A stretch of 64,000 nt of DNA from an uncultured Acidimicrobiales bacterium (GTDB lineage: Bacteria; Actinomycetota; Acidimicrobiia; Acidimicrobiales; SHLQ01), in the NCBI GenBank assembly GCA_938041035.1, contig CALHYX010000051.1, positions 58,905 to 122,904 of the forward strand, in the 5' to 3' direction. Numbering within the stretch: the first letter of the stretch is position 1; every line of letters begins with the position of its first letter. Under the pieces are notes generated by a model. The model made no database searches, had not been told where the DNA came from, and saw only the letters and a program-made list of their open reading frames with translations. This document shows positions 59,343 through 64,000 of the stretch, in pieces. The position numbers and the translations under genes were made by a program.

Positions 59343-60644
59343 ATGGCCGACTTTGCTATCGATCCCACCCTGCAGGACCAGCTCGAGTGGATGCGGGCGT
59401 TCGTCGATGACGAAATCGTGGAGATCGACCTCGCGTTCGGCGGCGAGGAGGCGGTGTACAACAAGAAGAGCGTGTTGTGGTCCGAGGTCCTGCGCCCGCT
59501 CCAGGAAAAGGTACGTGAGCGCGGTTTGTGGTCGTGTCACCTGACGCCGGAGTTCGGAGGACAGGGGTACGGACAGGTGCAGCTGGCCTACATGAACGAG
59601 ATCCTCGGGCGCACCACGTTCGGGCCCAGCATCTTCGGCTGCCAGGCCCCCGATTCGGGCAATGCCGAGATCATTGCCGAGTACGGCACCCCCGAGCAGA
59701 AGGAGCGGTACCTCCAGCCGCTGATCGACGGGATGATCTCGTCGTCGTACAACATGACCGAACCCCAGGGCGGAGCCGACCCGAGCCAATTTCGGTTTCG
59801 GGCGACCCGCGACGGTGACGAGTGGGTGTTGCAGGGCGAGAAGTTCTACGCGTCGAGCCTGCCGTACGCCGAGTTCGCGATCGTCATGGCGGTGACCGAC
59901 CCCACGGTGTCGGTGTACAAGGGCACGTCGATGTTTCTGGTGCCGACCGACAGGCCCGGCATCAACATCGTGCGTCGCACCGGGGTGGGCACCGAACCCG
60001 AGGGGCGCGGCAACCATCCGCTGGTGCACTACGACGACGTCCGGGTGCCGGCCGACAACATGCTCGGGCCCGAGGGGCAGGCGTTCGTGATCGCCCAGAC
60101 CCGCCTGGGCGGTGGTCGGCTGCACCACGCGATGCGTACCGTCGGGGTCGTGGGTCGGTGTCTGGACATGATGGCCGAGCGGGCGTTGAGTCGGACGACG
60201 AGGGGCGAGTCGCTCGCCAGTCTCCAGATGACGCAGGAGAAGATCGCCGACACATGGATCGAGCTCCAGCAGTTTCGGTTGCAGGTGCTTCATGCGGCGT
60301 GGACGGTCGACCAGGTGGGCGGCCACGCGGCCCGCAAGGAGATCGCCGGGGTCAAGGTGGCGACGCCCAGGACGTTGCGCGAGACCGTGCTGCGCACCAT
60401 TCAGTTGCACGGCGCACTCGGGATCTCGAACGAGATGCCGTTGTCGCCGATGCTGATCAACAGCGTGGTGATGGGTATCGCCGACGGGCCGACCGAAGTA
60501 CACAAGCAGACCCTGGCCCGCCAGGTGTTGAAGGGGTATCAACCCGCCGAGGGCGACTGGCCGTCGGAGCACCTCCCCTATCGCCGGGCCGATGCCAAGG
60601 CCCGGTACGCCGACGTCCTCGAGCGCCACCTGGCCAATCTGTAG
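59343..60644 (+). CDS. Acyl-CoA dehydrogenase
   Basis: A 433-residue acyl-CoA dehydrogenase. LTPEFGGQGYGQVQLAYM, SYNMTEPQGGADPSQFRF (FAD and substrate region), LVPTDRPGINIVRR, LGGGRLHHAMRTVG and a C-terminal LHGALGISNEMPLS with MGIADGPTEVHKQTLAR are hallmarks. The long N-terminal region matches the ACAD10/11-like and FadE bacterial forms of about 400-430 residues. Introduces a 2,3-double bond into an acyl-CoA; chain preference unknown. Confidence 0.92.
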   Translation: MADFAIDPTLQDQLEWMRAFVDDEIVEIDLAFGGEEAVYNKKSVLWSEVLRPLQEKVRERGLWSCHLTPEFGGQGYGQVQLAYMNEILGRTTFGPSIFGCQAPDSGNAEIIAEYGTPEQKERYLQPLIDGMISSSYNMTEPQGGADPSQFRFRATRDGDEWVLQGEKFYASSLPYAEFAIVMAVTDPTVSVYKGTSMFLVPTDRPGINIVRRTGVGTEPEGRGNHPLVHYDDVRVPADNMLGPEGQAFVIAQTRLGGGRLHHAMRTVGVVGRCLDMMAERALSRTTRGESLASLQMTQEKIADTWIELQQFRLQVLHAAWTVDQVGGHAARKEIAGVKVATPRTLRETVLRTIQLHGALGISNEMPLSPMLINSVVMGIADGPTEVHKQTLARQVLKGYQPAEGDWPSEHLPYRRADAKARYADVLERHLANL

Positions 60645-60734
60645 TCCGGCGAACGCGCCGCCCTAGGGTCGGCGTTCGCTCTAGCATCGGGCCGACGGGA
60701 GCGAGGCCGCGCGGCGGCAGGGGTGGGACCATCG

Positions 60735-62216
60735 ATGGGACGAACCGGACGGACCAAACGACTCCGAGCAATCGGGGTGGTGTGGTTGGCGCTGGCTGCG
60801 GTGGCGGCGGTGCTGTCCACGGCGTCGCCGGCGACGGCGCTGCCGGGCCAGCCGTCGGTGCGGGTCGAAGTTGTGGTCGATGGGCTGGCCATCCCCTGGG
60901 ATGTGGTCCCGTTGGCCGACGGGACGTTGTTGTACACCGAGCGGGCCGGCCGGTTCGGAGTACGGCTGCCCGATGGCACCACCCGCCGGCTCCAGGCCGA
61001 TCTGAGCGATCTGTTCGTGCGCGGCGAGTCGGGGCTGATGGCCCTGGCGGCCGACCCCCGGTTCGCGCAGAACCGCCGGGTCTACACGTGTCAGGCCCAA
61101 CGGGGGCCGTCGGTGCAGGTGGTGGCCTGGACGGTCGATGCCGGCTTCACCCGGTTGACGAGGGTGGCCGACCCGCTGGTCGGGGGCATCCCGCTGGTGA
61201 CCGGCCGCCACGGCGGTTGTCGACTGGCCTTCTTCCGGGGGAGCCTGCTCGTGGCTACGGGCGATGCCGCGGTGGGCACCCACCCGCAGGATCTCTCGTC
61301 GCTCGGCGGCAAGGTGTTGCGAGTCGATCGCTTCACCGGGGCGGGGCACGCCGCGAACCCGTTTGCGGCCAGCCCGAACGCCAATGCCCGGCTTGTCTAC
61401 ACCTACGGTCACCGCAACGTGCAGGGTCTGGCGGTGCGCGGCGCTCGGGGCCAGGTGTTCGCCGTCGAACACGGGCCTCGGCGCGACGATGAGGTCAACC
61501 TGTTGCAGCCCGGTGGGAACTATGGCTGGAATCCGGTGCCGGGGTATGACGAGAACGTTCCCATGACCGACCTGCGGGAGTTTCCCGATGCGGTGCCGGC
61601 GGTGTGGTCCTCGGGCTTCCCCACCCTGGCCACCAGCGGCGGAGCCATCATCAAGGGTCGGCAGTGGGGCGCCTGGAACGGCGATCTGGCCGTCGCTTCG
61701 CTGAAGAACCGGTCGCTGCGGATCTTTCGACTGAGTCGCGACGGGCGACTCGAGGGGGTCGACGACGTGCCCGAACTGCGGGGCACCTTTGGCCGGCTTC
61801 GCTCGCCGGTGATGGGGCGCGACGGCGCGCTGTACATCACCACGTCGAACGGGAGTAACGACAAGATCCTGCGGGTCACGCCCACCGGCGCCCCGATCGG
61901 TCATCTCGACTTCGTGCGGCGGGGCGCAAACCCGGCGATCATCGAGGTCGGCGGTTGGGCCCTCGACCCGAACCGGCGGGGCCGTATCGGCATCCACCTC
62001 TACGACGATCGCCGCTACGTTGCGGGGTTCGCGGCCGATGTCGCCCGTCCCGACGTTGGCGCCGTCTACACCTGGCACGGCCCCGACCACGGGTTCTTCT
62101 TCACGACCCCCGCCTCGCCCGAACCCCAGCGGGTGTGCCTGTATGCCGTCGGCGCCGGTCCGGGTGGCAACACGCTTCTGGGCTGTCGAACCGTGCAGGC
62201 GGGCAGGGTTTCGTAG
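60735..62216 (+). CDS. Secreted PQQ-dependent sugar dehydrogenase-like protein with extra C-terminal domain
   Basis: A 493-residue exported protein with a signal peptide (about 10-35, ending SPATALPG). The beta-propeller (about 45-385) has LAIPWDVVPLADGTLLYTER, LMALAADPRF and YGHRNVQGLAVR plus VFAVEHGPRRDDEVNLL, as in soluble aldose sugar dehydrogenase (YliI/Asd). The C-terminal 100 residues (GGWALDPNRRGRIGIHLYDD) form a separate domain that I associate with secreted actinobacterial proteins but cannot name. ATG at 60735 with GGGTGGG upstream. Confidence 0.88.
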   Translation: MGRTGRTKRLRAIGVVWLALAAVAAVLSTASPATALPGQPSVRVEVVVDGLAIPWDVVPLADGTLLYTERAGRFGVRLPDGTTRRLQADLSDLFVRGESGLMALAADPRFAQNRRVYTCQAQRGPSVQVVAWTVDAGFTRLTRVADPLVGGIPLVTGRHGGCRLAFFRGSLLVATGDAAVGTHPQDLSSLGGKVLRVDRFTGAGHAANPFAASPNANARLVYTYGHRNVQGLAVRGARGQVFAVEHGPRRDDEVNLLQPGGNYGWNPVPGYDENVPMTDLREFPDAVPAVWSSGFPTLATSGGAIIKGRQWGAWNGDLAVASLKNRSLRIFRLSRDGRLEGVDDVPELRGTFGRLRSPVMGRDGALYITTSNGSNDKILRVTPTGAPIGHLDFVRRGANPAIIEVGGWALDPNRRGRIGIHLYDDRRYVAGFAADVARPDVGAVYTWHGPDHGFFFTTPASPEPQRVCLYAVGAGPGGNTLLGCRTVQAGRVS

Positions 62217-62240
62217 GCAGGGTTTCGTAGGCAGGGCCCC
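62204..62240. repeat. 14-bp tandem repeat at the 3' end of the sugar dehydrogenase gene
   Basis: Nearly three copies of GGCAGGGTTTCGTA start inside the last codons and run past the stop at 62216; the repeat encodes the terminal GRVS and gives a duplicate stop codon frame beyond it. Confidence 0.75.
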
Positions 62241-62247
62241 GGGGCCC
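62234..62247. other. 14-bp perfect palindrome
   Basis: GGGCCCCGGGGCCC is a perfect palindrome directly behind the tandem repeat and 18 bases after the dehydrogenase stop. It could be part of a terminator region. Confidence 0.4.
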
Positions 62248-62264
62248 GTGCTCGAGGCGATTCG

Positions 62265-62301
62265 GCTCAAGTTGTCGGCGTATCGCGTCGACAACTTGAG
62301 C
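62265..62301. terminator. Strong inverted repeat (hairpin)
   Basis: GCTCAAGTTGTCG (62265-62277) is perfectly complementary to CGACAACTTGAGC (62289-62301) across an 11-base loop in which two or three further pairs can form. No T-run follows. It sits between the sugar dehydrogenase and the next gene, so a terminator or mRNA-stabilising hairpin is likely. Confidence 0.65.
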
Positions 62302-62339
62302 AGTAAATCAGCCACGAATCAGCAACGAACAGGAGCCCT

Positions 62340-63197
62340 TTGTCCGTCGGACGCGTCGTCATCATCACCGTAGTACTGACCGTGTCGGGGTTGGCGGGGT
62401 TGGCTCTCGCCGCCATTGCCCAGCCATCGTCCGACGCGGCGCCATCGACCAACGCGTTGCCATGGACCGACCCGGCGACGGAGGATCTGATCCAGGTCGA
62501 CATCATCAAGCTGTCCAGCTGGGCCGTGACGTATGACGTCACGTGCGCCGAACCGGCGCGAGCCGTCGTCCAGATGGAGTACGGCGGCTACACCACGTAC
62601 GTGAGGCCGTTCGACTGTTCGCCCGAGCCGCAACGTCGAACGTCCGGCGTAAGCATGGAGAACTTCGCCTATGGCGACGATGTCGAGTTGACGCCAAAGG
62701 TCCAACTGCTCGTCGGGTCGACGGAGATGAACTTCGAGCTCGAGCCGGTGACCGCACCGATGGTCGAGGCCGAGGCACCCCGGATCGAATTCGACCGCGA
62801 GAACCTTCGCGTCGACCAGGTGCGCCAAACCGTCGTCGACGGCGAGCTGGTGATGTTCGTCGACGCCGTGTGCGACACCCCGATTCCCGAAGCCAACGCT
62901 GAGGTCTTCGTGCTCCAATACCCGGACGGCGAGAAGGTTCTGGCGCGCGGCCGTTCGGAGCCGGCCCGTTGCGACGGGGCGACGACCTTCGAGATTCCCG
63001 TCCGAGCCATCTGGGGAGTGCTGGGGGCGGGATCCGCACAGGTCTCCGGCCACGTTTCGGCGACGAACGCCAAGTGGCCGACCTCCGTGTTCAACGACCG
63101 TGAGGATGCTCAACTGCTCGTCGGCATGGAGCTCCCGACCACGCCGTTCACGGTGCCGCCGTGGGTGAGCGAACCTCCGATTCCCGTGATGCCCTAG
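62340..63197 (+). CDS. Exported protein of unknown function
   Basis: A 285-residue protein with an N-terminal hydrophobic segment (about 4-27, VGRVVIITVVLTVSGLAGLA) that is a signal peptide or anchor, then a beta-rich domain with several Cys that could form disulfides. No family recognised. The likely start is a TTG at 62340 with AGGAG five bases upstream. It follows a strong hairpin, so it may be separately transcribed. Confidence 0.6.
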   Translation: MSVGRVVIITVVLTVSGLAGLALAAIAQPSSDAAPSTNALPWTDPATEDLIQVDIIKLSSWAVTYDVTCAEPARAVVQMEYGGYTTYVRPFDCSPEPQRRTSGVSMENFAYGDDVELTPKVQLLVGSTEMNFELEPVTAPMVEAEAPRIEFDRENLRVDQVRQTVVDGELVMFVDAVCDTPIPEANAEVFVLQYPDGEKVLARGRSEPARCDGATTFEIPVRAIWGVLGAGSAQVSGHVSATNAKWPTSVFNDREDAQLLVGMELPTTPFTVPPWVSEPPIPVMP

Positions 63198-63281
63198 GGA
63201 CTTTCCCGAGGCGTTGGTCTTTCCCGGCTCGTGGTCGGGGGTTTGGTCAAGAGTGTCTCACCCCTTCTTTAGGGTGTGGGT

Positions 63282-64000
63282 ATGGCTCCGAGGACCACTT
63301 CTGATACCGGTTCGCCGGCCGCTGGTGCAGCGGTTGGTGGGTCTGCGGTTGGTGGGTCCGGGCGGGCTGGTTCGGTGGGTGCGGTGATCGGGGCGTTGGC
63401 GGCGTTGGTCGCGGGTCAGGGCCCCGAAGCCGCGTTGGTGTCGTTGGCCCGGGTGAAACGGTGGGTCGATGTCGCCATGGACCGCCAGGTCGCCCGCATG
63501 CAGGCCGCCGGTGTCCCCGACCCCGATATCGAACAATCGCTGGCCGCCCAAACCAAGTCGACCCGGCGGGCCGCCAAAAACGCGACGAAACGCTCAAAGC
63601 TCATCGACGACAACCCCGAACTCGCCGACCAGGCCACCAACGGCGACCTCGGCCGAGACCAACTCGACGCCATCGCCAACGCCGCCGCCGAAACCAACAC
63701 CCTCGACAATGTCGACGACGACCTCGTCGACGCCGTACGCCAGGGCACCCCCGATCAGGCCCGCCAACGCGCCAAAGACTGGGTCGACACCCAACGAGGC
63801 CTCGACGACGTCGAAACCGCCGAACAACGCCGCCACCGCCGCCGCCACGTCACTCGCTACCGCGACCACGACCGCGACATGTACGGGCTACGCATCGAAG
63901 GCGACAAAGCCTCGATCGACCACATGTTCCAAACCCTCCAGGCCCAAGCCAAACAACTCTACGAAACCGACGGCGGCCGCGACCTCGCCCCCACCAAACA
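63282..64000 (+). CDS. DUF222/HNH endonuclease-type protein, partial
   Basis: The gene starts at ATG 63282 behind AGGGTGTGGG and runs off the right edge after 239 codons. A Gly/Ala/Ser-rich leader is followed by a helical DUF222-like region (VKRWVDVAMDRQVARMQAA, then RYRDHDRDMYGLRIEGDKA). This is the usual N-terminal part of actinobacterial DUF222-HNH proteins (13E12 repeat family), with the nuclease domain beyond the edge. Such proteins occur in many copies per genome and may be mobile. The HNH motif itself is not in the window. Confidence 0.75.
   Translation, partial: MAPRTTSDTGSPAAGAAVGGSAVGGSGRAGSVGAVIGALAALVAGQGPEAALVSLARVKRWVDVAMDRQVARMQAAGVPDPDIEQSLAAQTKSTRRAAKNATKRSKLIDDNPELADQATNGDLGRDQLDAIANAAAETNTLDNVDDDLVDAVRQGTPDQARQRAKDWVDTQRGLDDVETAEQRRHRRRHVTRYRDHDRDMYGLRIEGDKASIDHMFQTLQAQAKQLYETDGGRDLAPTK

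Noticed and set aside
1..64000. Phage, defence island or biosynthetic gene cluster
   Set aside because: No integrase, transposase, restriction, toxin-antitoxin, PKS or NRPS gene was recognised; the DUF222/HNH gene alone is not enough.

Overview
The window is high-GC, gene-dense DNA from an actinobacterium. Several traits point that way: a phosphatidylinositol mannoside locus in the mycobacterial gene order, two luciferase-like (F420-type) oxidoreductases, a mycothiol-type maleylpyruvate isomerase homologue, a conservon (sensor kinase, roadblock, DUF742, GTPase), an Ada-AlkA fusion, and a DUF222/HNH gene at the right edge. The gene mix suggests a free-living, possibly marine or soil member of Acidimicrobiia. 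That placement is inference; no rRNA or other marker gene is present.

Left third (1-24.7 kb). A DUF3048 lipoprotein and a degenerate M48-type membrane protein are followed by a methyltransferase and LemA. Next, on the minus strand, comes thrS - HIT hydrolase - (membrane protein) - PI synthase - PI-mannoside acyltransferase - pimA, with a CPBP membrane protein, a gamma-carbonic anhydrase and a flavin reductase upstream. At 12.4-14.4 kb a thioredoxin-like two-domain protein is translationally coupled to a UGSC-family selenoprotein, read through an in-frame UGA with a SECIS-like hairpin behind it. An overlapping mutY - capA - eIF2B-like operon, a PI-PLC-like secreted protein, a secreted HEXXH protein and a transsulfuration pair (CBS plus cystathionine gamma-synthase/lyase) follow.

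Middle (24.7-45.9 kb). There is a solute-binding lipoprotein, a PEP-utilising mobile-domain protein beside a sulfatase, an unknown lipoprotein, an ECF sigma factor divergent from a Ser/Thr kinase, and an acyl-CoA ligase / alcohol dehydrogenase / mycothiol-type isomerase run. These are followed by cysQ-like, tesB and tpx, then an overlapping alkylation-repair and amino-acid-export operon (alkA - ogt - azlC - azlD). A second selenoprotein, a very short SelW/Rdx protein with a CxxU motif, sits at 43.5 kb. An LLM oxidoreductase and a GH10 lipoprotein close this part.

Right third (46-64 kb). A two-gene molybdopterin oxidoreductase has its ferredoxin and NrfD-type membrane subunits fused. An SDR comes next, then a complete conservon whose kinase carries a 400-residue Lys/Ala/Thr-rich tail, followed by a coiled-coil protein. 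The rest is a sulfotransferase-like protein, an LLM oxidoreductase, an acyl-CoA dehydrogenase, a secreted PQQ-type sugar dehydrogenase, an exported unknown, and the start of a DUF222/HNH gene.

The two UGA-containing genes are the most notable content: both would be annotated as truncated by standard gene calling, and together they imply that the organism decodes UGA as selenocysteine. No tRNA, rRNA, CRISPR array, insertion sequence or phage gene was seen, and no gene-free stretch exceeds 300 bases.
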